Below are positions 44,048-54,264 of a DNA stretch of 64,000 nt, piece by piece. The stretch comes from Roseibium algicola (GTDB lineage: Bacteria > Pseudomonadota > Alphaproteobacteria > Rhizobiales > Stappiaceae), in contig NZ_CP019630.1 of the NCBI RefSeq assembly GCF_001999245.1, forward strand, positions 682,001-746,000, given 5' to 3'. The position numbers and the translations under genes are program-made. How positions within the stretch are numbered: the first letter of the stretch is position 1; the number at the start of each line of letters is the position of its first letter. The notes beneath the pieces are model-generated. The model saw only the letters and a list, made by a program, of their open reading frames with translations, ran no database searches and had not been told where the DNA came from.

Positions 44048-44958
44048 CAAGCCTGATCTCCCGCTTCTGATTTCGCAACGTCCGCAGCGTATCCCCGGCG
44101 CAGGGCTTCCGCCGACTTGCGCCTGGCGGCCAGAAGGCCGTGCTTTGGCGCCAGAACGAATGTGAACAGGAAGATCAGGGTCTGCAAGGTGACGATGATA
44201 CCGCCTGTGGCTCCGTCCAGAAAGTAGCTGATATAGGCCCCGGCAAAGCTGGTCAGCGTGCCGATCGCGATGGAGGTCAGGATCAGGCGCGGGAAGCGGT
44301 CGCACAAGAGGTAGGCTGTCGCACCGGGCGTGACCACCATTGCAATAACGAGAAAGGCCCCGACCGTCTGCATGGCCGCAACCACGGAAGCGGACAGAAG
44401 CACGAAGAAGATTGCCTTGAGGAGACCGGGCCTCAGACCGATTGTGCGGGCATGGCTTTCGTCAAAGAAAGTGACCATCAGATCCTTCCACTTGAGCGTC
44501 AGGATCGCCAGCGACACAAAGCCGATGATGGCCAGTTGCAGGGTATCTTCCGGCGTGATGGCCAGAATGTTGCCCATGGTGATCGTCTGGACCGAGACCG
44601 ACATGGGGCTGATGGAAACGATGAAGAGACCAAGGCCGAAGAAGGACGTGAAGATGAGGCCGATGATGACGTCGACCTTCAGGCCCGAACGTTCGGACAG
44701 GAACAGCATGGCCCCGGCTGCAAGTCCGCCTGCCAGAAAGGCCCCAAGGGAAAACGGCAGGCCCAGGATATAGGCACCGGCCACCCCCGGCACGACCGAA
44801 TGAGACAGGGCATCGCCGATCAGCGACCAGCCTTTCAACATCAGGTAGGACGACAGAAACGCGCAAACCCCGCCGACAAGTGCGGAAACCCACATGGCGT
44901 TGGTCATGTAGCCGTATTGAAAGGGTTCGAGAAGATAGGCGAAACTGAAAAGCTCCAT
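44047..44958 (-). CDS. sitC: Metal ABC transporter permease, SitC-type
   Basis: 303 residues, ABC-3 family: WSLIGDALSHSVVPGVAGAY and AMQTVGAFLVIAMVVTPGAT are family signatures; the tail after helix 8 is charged (APKHGLLAARRKSAEALRRG). Start overlaps the sitB stop (TGATG) and stop overlaps the sitD start, so the three are coupled. Confidence 0.92.
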   Translation of the reverse strand: MELFSFAYLLEPFQYGYMTNAMWVSALVGGVCAFLSSYLMLKGWSLIGDALSHSVVPGVAGAYILGLPFSLGAFLAGGLAAGAMLFLSERSGLKVDVIIGLIFTSFFGLGLFIVSISPMSVSVQTITMGNILAITPEDTLQLAIIGFVSLAILTLKWKDLMVTFFDESHARTIGLRPGLLKAIFFVLLSASVVAAMQTVGAFLVIAMVVTPGATAYLLCDRFPRLILTSIAIGTLTSFAGAYISYFLDGATGGIIVTLQTLIFLFTFVLAPKHGLLAARRKSAEALRRGYAADVAKSEAGDQA

Positions 44959-45857
44959 CAGTCGCGCGCCTCTCTTGTCTGCACTTCGTCGCCGTATTGA
45001 ACGAACGGGCGCTCGTCGTCGGTCAGGATCGTCACCGTACGCTGATCGCCATCGGTGTGCAGGGTCTGATCGGAAATGGTGAAATGGCGCAGCACCCCGC
45101 CAAAGGCCTTCTCCAGGTTCTGACGGGTGAAGGTTGTCGCGGTTGGCCCGTAGTCGAGCACCGTTCCCTTGACCAGCACCGTCCTGTCGCAGAATTCGGG
45201 AACGGAACCGAGGTTATGGGTGGAGACAAGCATCACCCTGCCCTCGGCCTGTAACTCCCGCAGCAAAGCCACGATCTGTTCCTCGGTTTTCACGTCGACA
45301 CCGGTGAACGGTTCGTCCAGCAGGATCACCTGGCCGTCCTGGGCAAGAGCGCGGGCGAGAAAGACGCGCTTGCGCTGACCGCCGGAAAGCTCGCCAATCT
45401 GCCGATGCCGGAAATCCTGCATGTTCACGCGGGTCAGTGCCTGGTCGACCGCGGCATGGTCCGCTGGTTTTGGTCGGCGCAAAAACCCCATGTGGCCATA
45501 ACGGCCCATCATCACCACGTCCTCCACCAGAACGGGGAATGACCAGTCGACTTCCTCCGATTGGGGAACGTAGGCGACGAGGTTCTTCTTGAGGGCTTCC
45601 CGGACGGTCATATCCAGGATCCGGATGCGCCCCTTGGCTGTGGGCACGAACCCCATGATGGCCTTGAACAGCGTCGACTTGCCCGCGCCATTGACGCCGA
45701 CCAGAGCCGTGACGGTGCCGCGCGGGATCGAGAAGCTGGCGTTCCAGAGTGCCGTATGTCCGTTCCGGTAGGTAACCGTAACGTCTTCCGCGGCAATTCC
45801 GCCATCGTCCCTGACGTTGGGCATATCCATAACCGGGTCCTTGATGACATTCAGCAT
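44958..45857 (-). CDS. sitB: Metal ABC transporter ATPase, SitB-type
   Basis: 299 residues. Walker [19 protein letters not shown]-loop [16 protein letters not shown] typical of metal ABC-3 ATPases, signature [17 protein letters not shown], Walker [14 protein letters not shown] place the start at 45857 (MLNVIKDP); the frame opens 13 codons earlier. The C-terminal 60 residues beyond the ABC domain may be regulatory. Confidence 0.92.
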   Translation of the reverse strand: MLNVIKDPVMDMPNVRDDGGIAAEDVTVTYRNGHTALWNASFSIPRGTVTALVGVNGAGKSTLFKAIMGFVPTAKGRIRILDMTVREALKKNLVAYVPQSEEVDWSFPVLVEDVVMMGRYGHMGFLRRPKPADHAAVDQALTRVNMQDFRHRQIGELSGGQRKRVFLARALAQDGQVILLDEPFTGVDVKTEEQIVALLRELQAEGRVMLVSTHNLGSVPEFCDRTVLVKGTVLDYGPTATTFTRQNLEKAFGGVLRHFTISDQTLHTDGDQRTVTILTDDERPFVQYGDEVQTREARD

Positions 45858-45945
45858 GCAGGCTTTCCAGTACAATCCGAAGTTACTGTGACACAATCAA
45901 GGGCAGCATCGGGTCATGCTGCCCGGCAGTCTTTATTACGGGCCA

Positions 45946-46848
45946 TCACTGTGAATTGGATTTCAGCCCCTCGACCACCGTGCTCGAGGTGACCTTCAGC
46001 AAATCCAGGTAGGTGGGCACCTTGCCGTCCGCCTCGCTCAGGGAATCGACATAAAGGTCGCCGCCATATCTCGCGCCGGTCTCCCGGGCCACCTGCTTGG
46101 CAGGCGAAGTGTTGACCGTGCTCTCGCAGAAGACGACCGGGATGTCGTGCTCTCGCACCCCGTCAATCACCGAACGGACCTGCTGCGGCGTGCCGACCTG
46201 ATCGGCGTTAATCGGCCAGAGGTACAGCTCCTTCATGCCGAAATCACGAGCGAGATAGCTGAACGCACCTTCACAGGTCACCAGCCAGCGCTTGTCTTCC
46301 GGGATATCGGCAACGGCCTGGCGCAGCGGCTCTATGGTTTCGCGCAGCTTTGCCTTGTAGGCATCCGCATTGCCGGCATAGACCTCCGCATTCTCCGGGT
46401 CGTATTGGGCAAATGCCTTGGAGATGTTGTCGATATAGATCAGCGCGTTGTCCAGGCCCATCCACGCATGCGGGTTCGGCTTTCCTTCATAAGAACCCGA
46501 CGCGATCGAGATCGGTTCGATCCCGTCTGTAAGGGTTACGGAGGGGATATCGCCTAGGTTGGACAGAAACTGCTCGAACCACCGCTCAAGGTTCATGCCG
46601 TTCCACAGGATCAGGTCCGCGTCGGATGCCCGCACGATGTCCTGCGGTGTCGGCTCATAACCGTGGATTTCGGCACCCGGCTTGGTGATCGACACCACGT
46701 CGGCGGTCTCCCCGGCAACATTCTGCGCAATGTCGGCAAGAACGGTGAATGTGGTCACCACTTTCATTTTGTCCTGTGCGGAAGCGCCGTTTACCGGTCC
46801 GGCTGCAAGTGCCGCAAGAGAGACCGTCAGAAGCAGTTTTTTCAACAT
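45946..46848 (-). CDS. sitA: Metal-binding periplasmic protein, SitA-type
   Basis: 300 residues. Signal peptide (LKKLLLTVSLAALAAGPVNG), then KVVTTFTVLADIAQNVAG and the metal ligands: His in EIHGYEPTPQD, His in KPNPHAWMGLDN, Glu in VFCESTVNTS and Asp near YVDSLSEADG, in the cluster A-I order for Mn/Fe/Zn. ATG at 46848 has GGGA at proper distance; an ATG two codons upstream is possible. First gene of sitABCD. Confidence 0.92.
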   Translation of the reverse strand: MLKKLLLTVSLAALAAGPVNGASAQDKMKVVTTFTVLADIAQNVAGETADVVSITKPGAEIHGYEPTPQDIVRASDADLILWNGMNLERWFEQFLSNLGDIPSVTLTDGIEPISIASGSYEGKPNPHAWMGLDNALIYIDNISKAFAQYDPENAEVYAGNADAYKAKLRETIEPLRQAVADIPEDKRWLVTCEGAFSYLARDFGMKELYLWPINADQVGTPQQVRSVIDGVREHDIPVVFCESTVNTSPAKQVARETGARYGGDLYVDSLSEADGKVPTYLDLLKVTSSTVVEGLKSNSQ

Positions 46849-46882
46849 CACCATATCCCGGTTCGAACATTATTTCTGCAAG

Positions 46883-46938
46883 TGATATTGCAACTCATTC
46901 GCAACTGTCAAGCTTGTTGCGAATGAGTTGCAATATCA
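46883..46938. promoter_or_regulatory. Perfect long palindrome, candidate Mur/Fur operator of sitABCD
   Basis: The 23-bp arms 46883-46905 and 46916-46938 are exact reverse complements around a 10-bp spacer. Each arm contains TTGCAACTCATTCGCAA, itself a TTGC(A/G)A-type inverted repeat resembling alphaproteobacterial manganese-regulator (Mur) boxes. Located 35 bp upstream of sitA. Mn-dependent repression is inferred from gene content and resemblance. Confidence 0.75.
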
Positions 46939-47060
46939 TTCTTGTCTTCATGTGCCTTCGCCGGGCGAACCACCTCAGGAAGAACGCGGCGTCACCGGGC
47001 AAGCCCAACCTTGTTCCTGCATTAAGGTTGAAGCGTGTCATGCCGATGTATCAATCGAAT

Positions 47061-47097
47061 AAAAAGCACCCCACCGGATCGGAGTCCGGTGGGGTGC
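47061..47097 (-). terminator. Rho-independent terminator after the chemoreceptor gene
   Basis: GCACCCCACCGGA (47066-47078) and TCCGGTGGGGTGC (47085-47097) pair perfectly over a 6-nt loop. On the minus strand the stem is followed by TTTTTATTC. It lies 27 bp past the stop of the MCP gene at 47124. Confidence 0.93.
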
Positions 47098-47123
47098 CGA
47101 AGTGTTGCCTTTCCCGTTTGCCG

Positions 47124-49568
47124 TCAAGCTGCTGCAACGCGGGCCAGGAAGGTTTCAATTCCCTGCTTCAGAGCGTTGCTGCGGTTGCTCAGGTCTCCTG
47201 AAGCAGCCAGAACATCCCCCGATGCTTCCTTGGTATCGCCAACCGCCCGGGCGAGGCTGGACATATTGGTCTGAACAGCCTGCGTACTCTGGGCTGCCCG
47301 CTGCACATTGCCGGAAATCTCGTTGGTGGCCGCGCCCTGCTGGGTAACGGCTGCCGAGATTCCCTGAGTGTAACCGTTGACCTCTTCCATCGTGTCGGAA
47401 ATTGCCCCGATGGCCGCGACGGCTTCACTGGTGGAGTTCTGAATGGTCTGGATCTGGGACGAGATTTCTTCGGTTGCCTTCGAAGTCTGTGTCGCCAGTT
47501 CCTTGACCTCGGCGGCCACAACGGCAAAGCCCTTGCCTGCCTCGCCTGCACGAGCCGCTTCGATAGTGGCGTTCAACGCCAGAAGATTGGTCTGTTCGGC
47601 AATCGCCTGGATCAGGCTGACCACTTCGCCAATCTTCGAGGCTGCTTCCGCCAGTCCTTGCACCTTGCCATTGGTCTCGTGTACCGCGCTCGTCGCCGAC
47701 GTGACGATGTCGGAAGACCGGCGTACCTGTTCCCCGATTTCGGCGATGGATGCCGACAGTTCCTCGGCCGCACCGGCAACGTTTTCAACGCTCATGCTGG
47801 CGTCTTCACTGACCCTGGAAGTATCGCCTGCCTGTTCCGCACTGCTTTCCGCGATGCCGCCTAGTGCCGAAGCTGTGTTGGACATGCCGGCGGCCGTTTC
47901 GTCCAGCGCACCAAGAAGTCCCTGGATTTCACCTCGGAAGTTCTGGATCAGATCTTCGATGTCCTGCTGACGCGCATTCTGGGCCTCGCGATGGGCATTC
48001 GCTTCGATTTCCAGGCGAATCCGTTCGCGGGCGTTTTCCTGAAACACCTGAACGGTGCGGCTCATGTCTCCGATTTCGTCCCGCTGATCAGTCGAGGGAA
48101 TGGTGGCGTCGATATCCCCCTCCGCGAGGCGGCCCATGGCTTCGGTCAAGGCCCGTGTCGGGCGCGTGATCACGAGAGAAAGAACAAAGGCCAGCAATCC
48201 ACCGGCTGCAACGGCGACGACGAGTGCGACCGCGATCAGCCCAAGCGCGGTATCGGCCCGAGCATAAGCTCCCGCGGACTGAGCCTCCGTGAGTGCCGTG
48301 ATGACACTGCGAACCTTGCCGGACAGTGCAACAAGCTCTGTCCGTCTGACATCGAACGCATCCTTCGCAGCGACCATGGCGGCGAATTCGGCCTCATAAG
48401 TGCCAACCTCTGCCTCGATCGACGCAATGGCATCCGCGATTTCCGGGAAAGCGGCACTGTCCGCCTTCAGCAGATTGGCGAGGTAGCGCAGCGTTTCGAT
48501 ACGGTTGAGAACCTCTTCTGCACCAATTGTATCGAAGCCGGCAAAATACTCCATTGTCGCAGAGCGAATATCCAGGGACGCGTTCTGGTACTTGTTCACG
48601 TTCACATTGACGAGATCGACGATACCGAGTTTCGACGTTGCCTTGCCGGCAATCGACTTGGCGTCATCGGTTGCCGCATAAACCGTCTTGCGCAAGGCAG
48701 AGGCCTGAGTGTGGAGTTTTTCCAGTCCCGCTACGAGATCCGCAGCAACGGCAGCCGACACTGGTGCCGGCCGAGCACCGTCCGCTTCCGGCTTCGGCAG
48801 TTTTTCACCGAGCGCTGCCGCCATGTCCGCCAATTCCTTGACCTTTGCCGGGTCTACGCCGTCCACCTTCAGCTTTCCAGCCTTCGCTGCTGTCTTTGCC
48901 AGGGTCTGCGTGCCCTCCACAATGGCTGCCACCGTTTCAGGCGGAAGATCGGCACCTTCACTCACCTCGGCGATCCTGCCTTCCAGACCGGCGACGAGGT
49001 CTTCCATATCCGACAACATGCGCCCGACCTTGTCAGCCCGGTTGCGTGTGCCTGATGCGGTCTTGGCGGCGCCGCCCGCATCACGCTGGATCTTGCTCAT
49101 CTTGTCGTTAATCTGGGCAGCGATGGTTGCCAGATTGACAGCGGACCGCAGCAACTTGTCGACCTGAGCCTGCCTGTTCTCGACAGCCTGCACGACACCA
49201 TCAAACTCGCCACCAAGCTGACCTACCAGCGAGATGGCCTCTGCGGTGGCCGTTTCGCCCTCTCCAGGCCCCGAGACGCCATCGAGCGTGACCAGCGCAG
49301 TTTCCAATTGTTCAATCTGAAACCGGGCCGCGTCAGCCAGCTCCGGTGTGCGATCCGAGAGATAGGCTTCCTGCGCTTGTGCGACCTGCTGAAGGTTTGC
49401 CATTGCGGTTGTTGCCTTCGCACTGACATCCGACTGTGTTCTGAGGCCGAGAATAGCGACCGCGCCCACGGCACCGACCGCGGCGGCGACCAGAATCATG
49501 GCTGCAAAGCCACCGCCTACTTTCGCAGAAAGGCGCACATTCTTTAAAGGTGTAAGTAACCTGGACAT
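47124..49568 (-). CDS. Methyl-accepting chemotaxis protein
   Basis: 814 residues from the ATG at 49568 (GGGGGAAA upstream). First helix [20 protein letters not shown], a long Ala-rich helical periplasmic region of roughly 400 residues, second helix [20 protein letters not shown], then HAMP ([20 protein letters not shown]) and the signalling domain. The signalling tip is [20 protein letters not shown] then [20 protein letters not shown]. No C-terminal CheR-binding pentapeptide. The ligand is not evident; the sensor part is longer than in a four-helix receptor. Confidence 0.92.
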   Translation of the reverse strand: MSRLLTPLKNVRLSAKVGGGFAAMILVAAAVGAVGAVAILGLRTQSDVSAKATTAMANLQQVAQAQEAYLSDRTPELADAARFQIEQLETALVTLDGVSGPGEGETATAEAISLVGQLGGEFDGVVQAVENRQAQVDKLLRSAVNLATIAAQINDKMSKIQRDAGGAAKTASGTRNRADKVGRMLSDMEDLVAGLEGRIAEVSEGADLPPETVAAIVEGTQTLAKTAAKAGKLKVDGVDPAKVKELADMAAALGEKLPKPEADGARPAPVSAAVAADLVAGLEKLHTQASALRKTVYAATDDAKSIAGKATSKLGIVDLVNVNVNKYQNASLDIRSATMEYFAGFDTIGAEEVLNRIETLRYLANLLKADSAAFPEIADAIASIEAEVGTYEAEFAAMVAAKDAFDVRRTELVALSGKVRSVITALTEAQSAGAYARADTALGLIAVALVVAVAAGGLLAFVLSLVITRPTRALTEAMGRLAEGDIDATIPSTDQRDEIGDMSRTVQVFQENARERIRLEIEANAHREAQNARQQDIEDLIQNFRGEIQGLLGALDETAAGMSNTASALGGIAESSAEQAGDTSRVSEDASMSVENVAGAAEELSASIAEIGEQVRRSSDIVTSATSAVHETNGKVQGLAEAASKIGEVVSLIQAIAEQTNLLALNATIEAARAGEAGKGFAVVAAEVKELATQTSKATEEISSQIQTIQNSTSEAVAAIGAISDTMEEVNGYTQGISAAVTQQGAATNEISGNVQRAAQSTQAVQTNMSSLARAVGDTKEASGDVLAASGDLSNRSNALKQGIETFLARVAAA

Positions 49569-49866
49569 TGTTTCCCCCGCACTTTCTGCGATTGAAGGTG
49601 TGGGCAGATAAACAATTGGTGAAAAATTTCGGGTTCGACTTTTGTTAGCCGTCACGAATTAAATCGGGCGTTTTTTAGTCTTTATCGACAAGGCGATACT
49701 GGACATTTTTCTGAAAATTATTTTTGCCCAAAATAATTCCGATTACCTGCATTGCTATCAGGTGAAACTGAAATTCTACCGAGGGTGTGATTGGGCGAAT
49801 CTCCCACACCCTCGTCAAAAGCCTCAATGCCTACGGCAACAGCACCTGCGCGACGCCATGTTCGAC
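49569..49866. other. Gap between MCP and DUF2783 genes, 298 bp
   Basis: AT-rich region (AAAATTATTTTTGCCCAAAAT near 49714) that probably includes the MCP promoter on the minus strand. GAGGGTGTG and CACACCCTC (49782-49790, 49804-49812) form a short stem after the DUF2783 gene. No coding frame. Confidence 0.45.
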
Positions 49867-50055
49867 CTATTGTTTGGCGGCCTCAAGCAGCTTTTCGAGC
49901 ACCTGCCGCTCACCGATCTGGTTTGCCATCAACAGAATCAGCCGGGCATTGAACGCATCGCTTTCGGCCTTTGTGAGGCCTTCATGGGCGGTCAGCAGGT
50001 CAGCATAAAACCCGTCGGGCGTTTCAAGGTTCGGTTTGGTGACAATCTCCGCCAT
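49867..50055 (-). CDS. DUF2783 small protein
   Basis: 62 residues: VTKPNLETPDGFYADLLTAH then EGLTKAESDAFNARLILLMA, helical and cytosolic. Matches DUF2783, a small family met next to FAD monooxygenases of aromatic degradation. The ATG overlaps the monooxygenase stop (TAATG), so it is coupled and may be a partner or chaperone; the family has no known activity. Confidence 0.82.
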   Translation of the reverse strand: MAEIVTKPNLETPDGFYADLLTAHEGLTKAESDAFNARLILLMANQIGERQVLEKLLEAAKQ

Positions 50056-51671
50056 TAGGCCTCTCCGCCTTTCCCGAGTGCAATTGCAAGTGCGTTTTCG
50101 ACCGCAGTGGGGTCATAGCCTGTCCAGCGCGACGCCACATGCTGGTCTGGCCGGATAAGATAGACAGCCGAAGGCTCGTCACCCAGATAGCGGGCCTTTA
50201 GCTCCTGACCGGCTGCGGAAGTCGCAATGCTGACACCGGTAATTTCGATACCGTCGATCAGAAGCTTCTCGGGTACTTCGGCGCCGATGCCAAGCAGATG
50301 GAAGCCGCTGCCAAGCCAGTCCAGCAGCCAGCCGTCTGCCAGAGGCGCATCCACAGCCGGGCTTCCCGGTCTTGTGCGCGCGGGCAGGTCTTCCACATCC
50401 GGTCCATTGAGCTTCGAACCGTCATAGACGCAAGGAACGGACAGCCTCCCGGAATTGACCAGAGGCCGGGCAAAGGCGTGATGTTCGGAAAGGTCCAGCA
50501 CCGCATCACGGAAAATACGGCTGATTTCCGATTTGGGAGTAATGAAGTCGGTTGAACGCGAGCTTTGAAGGATATTCTCGTCCGCTGCCATTTCGCGCTC
50601 AAAAGCATAGCTGTCCAGAAGGCTTTCCGGAGCCTTGCCGTCAATGACCAGCTTCAGTTTCCAGCCGAGATTGTCGGCATCCTGGAACCCGGAGTTGGCA
50701 CCACGCGCACCGAAAGGCGACACCTGGTGAGCACTGTCGCCAGCAAAGATCACCCGGCCATGGCGGAACTTTTCCATGCGGCGGCACTGGAATGTGTAGA
50801 TCGACACCCACTCCAGATCGAATTCGACATCCGCGCCCAGCATCTGCTTGAGCCGGGGAATGACGTTTTCCGGTTTCTTTTCTTCTTCCTTGTCGATGTC
50901 CCAGCCAAGCTGAAGATCGATGCGCCAGACCCCGTCCGGCTGCTTGTGCAAAAGAGCCGACTGGTCCTTGTTGAAGGGCGGATCGAACCAGAACCAGCGT
51001 TCGGTCGGGAAATCCGCCTTCATGATGACGTCGGCAATCAGGAAGTTGTCTTCAAACACCCGGCCGACGAAATCGAGATCGAGCATCCGGCGGGACGGCG
51101 AACCAGCCCCGTCGCAGGCAATCAGCCACTCCGCTTCCAGATTGTAGGCACCATCGACCGTTTCAACGGTCACCAGCGTGTGGTCGTCCCGCTGGTTGAG
51201 GTTCGCAACCCGGCTGCCACCGCGGATTTCCACCGGCTTGCCTTCCACCTGCAGAGCGCGAATGCGCTCGACCAGATGAAGTTCACAATAATATTGCTGC
51301 AGGTTGATGAAGGCCGGGCGCTTGTGCCCCTGCTCCGGAAGCAGGTTGAAATCGTAGACCTGCCGGTCACCGAAAAACACCTTGCCGACGTTCCAGACGA
51401 CGCCCTTGTCGACCATCTCGTCGCCACAGCCCAGCCGGTCGAAGATTTCCAGCGAGCGCTTGGAAAAGCAGATTGCCCGTGAGCCCACGCTAACCTTGTC
51501 GTTGTCATCGAGAACGACGACCGGCACATCCGCCTGAGCCAGATCGATAGCCGTGGCGAGGCCCACCGGTCCGGCTCCAATGATCACCACCGGATGGCGA
51601 ACGGGTGTCGCTGCATCCTGATCCTGGGACCGCTTGTACGGATAAAGCGGCGCTTCAAACAACTTGGTCAC
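50055..51671 (-). CDS. FAD-dependent aromatic monooxygenase
   Basis: 538 residues from a GTG at 51671 preceded by GGGAGAAA. The N-terminal FAD motif VVIIGAGPVGLATAIDLAQA, the DG motif in CDGAGSPSRRML and the GD motif VIFAGDSAHQVSPFGARGAN are those of PHBH/MhpA-type hydroxylases; a thioredoxin-like C-terminal domain follows. It hydroxylates an aromatic ring using NAD(P)H and oxygen. Context (homogentisate genes) suggests a substrate feeding homogentisate, but this is not readable from sequence. Confidence 0.85.
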   Translation of the reverse strand: MTKLFEAPLYPYKRSQDQDAATPVRHPVVIIGAGPVGLATAIDLAQADVPVVVLDDNDKVSVGSRAICFSKRSLEIFDRLGCGDEMVDKGVVWNVGKVFFGDRQVYDFNLLPEQGHKRPAFINLQQYYCELHLVERIRALQVEGKPVEIRGGSRVANLNQRDDHTLVTVETVDGAYNLEAEWLIACDGAGSPSRRMLDLDFVGRVFEDNFLIADVIMKADFPTERWFWFDPPFNKDQSALLHKQPDGVWRIDLQLGWDIDKEEEKKPENVIPRLKQMLGADVEFDLEWVSIYTFQCRRMEKFRHGRVIFAGDSAHQVSPFGARGANSGFQDADNLGWKLKLVIDGKAPESLLDSYAFEREMAADENILQSSRSTDFITPKSEISRIFRDAVLDLSEHHAFARPLVNSGRLSVPCVYDGSKLNGPDVEDLPARTRPGSPAVDAPLADGWLLDWLGSGFHLLGIGAEVPEKLLIDGIEITGVSIATSAAGQELKARYLGDEPSAVYLIRPDQHVASRWTGYDPTAVENALAIALGKGGEA

Positions 51672-51796
51672 AGGCGTTTCTCCCAATTGCCGAGGCGTAC
51701 CGGCATCGTGAACCGGTTCGCCTTTGCCTGTTTCGCGGAACCCGCAGGGGGGCTTGCGCGTTTTCGTTAGACAATCCCCCAAGAAGGAGGTGTGAC

Positions 51797-52027
51797 ATGC
51801 CAGTCCTGACACGTCAGAACATGTTGACATCCGGCCGACGCTGGACATTCCGGTTGATTGCCGGACTGATGTCCGCGGTCGCCCTTGCGCTTCTCATCGC
51901 CGCTCCCGCCACCGTCCTTGCCGACAATTGGAGCATGGTCGGCATCGCCATCGTGGTGAGCGAGATCATAGTTCTTGCAGGTGGCCTCACCTGGCTCGCC
52001 CTGCTGATCCTTGCACCGAAGCGCTAG
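51797..52027 (+). CDS. Small two-helix membrane protein
   Basis: 76 residues with a perfect AAGGAGG ribosome binding site 8 nt before the ATG. Two hydrophobic helices (AGLMSAVALALLIAAPATVL and GIAIVVSEIIVLAGGLTWLA) and a short basic tail. No family recognised. Divergent from the monooxygenase and overlapping the stop of the DinB gene by four bases on the opposite strand. Confidence 0.75.
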   Translation: MPVLTRQNMLTSGRRWTFRLIAGLMSAVALALLIAAPATVLADNWSMVGIAIVVSEIIVLAGGLTWLALLILAPKR

Positions 52028-52557
52028 CCAGTTTCCCAGAAACGTTGCGCCGACGGGTGGCGATCGAACTCCAAAAAGAACTCGTCAAGTTGAGGCGGCG
52101 CAACACTGGTGCCTGCCAGCATGGCATGCACCTGCCCCCGGTGATGGATCTGGTGCTGAAAGAGATGCAGCAACGTGTTGGCGATCGTCTCGTGAAAGAC
52201 ACCGCTCTTGCCCCGGTCCTGAGCGACATTCCGGTCCAGGTCTCCTTCCACCATCCGGTCGCAGAATGCGATCAGAGCCTGGTCGGCACTCTTCTGGGCC
52301 GGTTTCAGTTCTGCTGCAGAGGCAAGATGCTGCGTGTCGAATACCGACAGCCCCTGCCCCTCTTCCTTCAAGGCATCCAGATAGTAACGGTCCACTTCCC
52401 AATTGTGGTTGAGTGTTTCCCGGATCGAGGGGAAGAACCCGGATCTTTCCGCATCGAACTCCGCCTGCGACAACCGGCAACAGGCGTCGTAAAGACGTTC
52501 GTTCGCGTAGGCGTTGTTGCGGGCCATCAGGCGGAGGTGGTCCAGGACAGTGTTCAT
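52024..52557 (-). CDS. DinB family metal-binding protein
   Basis: 177 residues, four-helix bundle type. The three His ligands are visible: LNHNWEVDRYYL, and HLFQHQIHHRGQVHAML near the end. Members include thiol-dependent (mycothiol, bacillithiol or glutathione) transferases and isomerases. In this aromatic cluster a maleylacetoacetate/maleylpyruvate isomerase-like role is attractive, since no GST-type isomerase is seen, but it is inference. 3 bp after the stop of the next gene upstream. Confidence 0.8.
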   Translation of the reverse strand: MNTVLDHLRLMARNNAYANERLYDACCRLSQAEFDAERSGFFPSIRETLNHNWEVDRYYLDALKEEGQGLSVFDTQHLASAAELKPAQKSADQALIAFCDRMVEGDLDRNVAQDRGKSGVFHETIANTLLHLFQHQIHHRGQVHAMLAGTSVAPPQLDEFFLEFDRHPSAQRFWETG

Positions 52558-52560
52558 GGG

Positions 52561-53520
52561 TCAGCCCTGCAGATCCGCCCACATCTTGGCGTCGCGTTCC
52601 GCCGTCCAGATGCGCGGCGTGTCGATGCCGAGAGCCTCGTCATAGGCCCGGGCAACGTTGAACGGCAGGCAGTGTTCGTAGATGGCGTAATCCTTGAACT
52701 TCGGATCGCATTCGGCACGGCAGGCGTCCCAGGCTTCTTTCAGCGATCCGCCACCCTGGGCGACCCGGGCCACCGGCCGATAGGTCGAGGAGACGAAATC
52801 GGCGGTGTTGGTCAGCGCCTTGCCCACCATCTCCTTGCCGACCAGCGCATCGCCGCGGCCAGGCGCGATTGCCTCCACATCGAAGGAACGGATCGCTTCC
52901 AACGTTGTCGGCCAGTCGTTGAAATGGCCGTCGCCGCAATAGCAGGCCGAGTGGTATTCGACGATGTCGCCGGTGAACATGACGTTCGCGTCCGGCACGT
53001 GGATAACGATATCTCCGGCCGTGTGGGCGCGACCAAGGAAGCTGAGGTCGACCCGGCGCTTGCCGAGATAGACAGTCATGCGGTCGTTGAAGGTGGTGGT
53101 CGGCCAGGTCAGAGGCGGAATGTCGTTGACGTTTTCATAGCCCATGAACAGACGCGGGAAGCGCATGAATTCGGATTCCCTGTCTTCCGCGCCCCGTTCC
53201 GCGACCATCGAACGGGCCTTCTGGCTCATGATCACGGTCGGTGCCCGATAGGCGGCAGCGCCCAGCACGCGAACGGCATGGTAATGCGTCAACACAAGGT
53301 GGCTGATCGGCTTGTCGGTGACGGACCGCACCTTCTCAATGACCTTGTTGGCGAGTTCGGGGGTCGCCTGCGCCTCGACGATCATGACGCTGTCGTCGCC
53401 GATGATGACGCCGGTGTTCGGGTCACCTTCAGCGGTAAAGGCCCAGAGATCCTTGCCGATCTCGGTGAAGGAGATCTTCTTCTCGGTCATGTCCCCGGCG
53501 GATGCGAATTGCTTGCTCAT
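52561..53520 (-). CDS. Metallo-beta-lactamase-fold hydrolase with altered metal motif
   Basis: 319 residues. The fold is clear (GVIIGDDSVMIVEAQATPEL; FLGRAHTAGDIVIHVP; VMFTGDIVEYHS). The usual HxHxDH reads HYHAVR, so the Asp and second-site His are replaced by Val and Arg, and the final His position reads APGRGD. It may bind one metal only or be catalytically changed. The start overlaps the stop of the AhpD-like gene (ATGA). Function in the aromatic cluster unknown. Confidence 0.8.
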   Translation of the reverse strand: MSKQFASAGDMTEKKISFTEIGKDLWAFTAEGDPNTGVIIGDDSVMIVEAQATPELANKVIEKVRSVTDKPISHLVLTHYHAVRVLGAAAYRAPTVIMSQKARSMVAERGAEDRESEFMRFPRLFMGYENVNDIPPLTWPTTTFNDRMTVYLGKRRVDLSFLGRAHTAGDIVIHVPDANVMFTGDIVEYHSACYCGDGHFNDWPTTLEAIRSFDVEAIAPGRGDALVGKEMVGKALTNTADFVSSTYRPVARVAQGGGSLKEAWDACRAECDPKFKDYAIYEHCLPFNVARAYDEALGIDTPRIWTAERDAKMWADLQG

Positions 53521-54107
53521 TCAGAGGCTCCGTGTTTGCCTTCGTCCCATGCGGGCATCGCCTTTTTGGCGACGGCAGCCGGATGGGCTTCCATTGTGGT
53601 TGCCATGGTGTCATTCCACCGGTTGAGGTAGCCAAAGAGCGCGATCGAAGCGACGATCTCTACAATCTCGGCGTCGTTGAAATGCGGCTTGAGCGCCGCA
53701 AAATGAGCTTCGGTCACGTCGTTCGGAACACCGGCAGCCTCGCGGGCCAGCACCAGTGCCGCTTTTTCGGCCTCCGTAAAGAGCGGCGAAGTCTCGCATT
53801 CCCATACGGCGGCAATCTTTTCGTCCGGTACATCGTAGACGTGGCTCAGATTGGCCATGTGGCCCTGGCAATAGCGGCAGCCGGTCGCCATGGACGTCAT
53901 GAGTGCGACCATCATCTTCAGGTCTTCCGGCACCGTGCCTTCATAAAGGATGGCCTGGTTCAGTTCCATGAACGCCTTGGCGATATTCGGCCGGCGCGCC
54001 ATGGTGAGGATCGAGTTCGGCAGAAAGCCGCGGATTTCATCGTAACGCGCGAATTTTTCCTCGAACTGAGGCAGATCCGCCCGGTCAAGCGGGTCGACGT
54101 GAGGCAT
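53517..54107 (-). CDS. Carboxymuconolactone decarboxylase/AhpD-like protein
   Basis: 196 residues. CRYCQGH in SMATGCRYCQGHMANLSHVY is the redox CxxC-H motif of AhpD-like peroxidase-related proteins, and SILTMARRPNIAKAFMELNQ is the family N-terminal helix. Likely an alkylhydroperoxidase-type protein rather than a true decarboxylase because of the CxxC. Coupled to the MBL gene. Confidence 0.83.
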   Translation of the reverse strand: MPHVDPLDRADLPQFEEKFARYDEIRGFLPNSILTMARRPNIAKAFMELNQAILYEGTVPEDLKMMVALMTSMATGCRYCQGHMANLSHVYDVPDEKIAAVWECETSPLFTEAEKAALVLAREAAGVPNDVTEAHFAALKPHFNDAEIVEIVASIALFGYLNRWNDTMATTMEAHPAAVAKKAMPAWDEGKHGASE

Positions 54108-54264
54108 TGCCCTCTCCCTGAAATATTATGGCGGCGGAAGGGCTCAACCCAACGCTGCGCTCTTGTCTTTCTTCTGGATGGAAAATCGCACCCCCGAGCC
54201 CCTCCCCACAAGGCGGAGGGGCTACTTGCCGAAAATGGTGTCGAGATCCCGGAAGGCCTGATCA

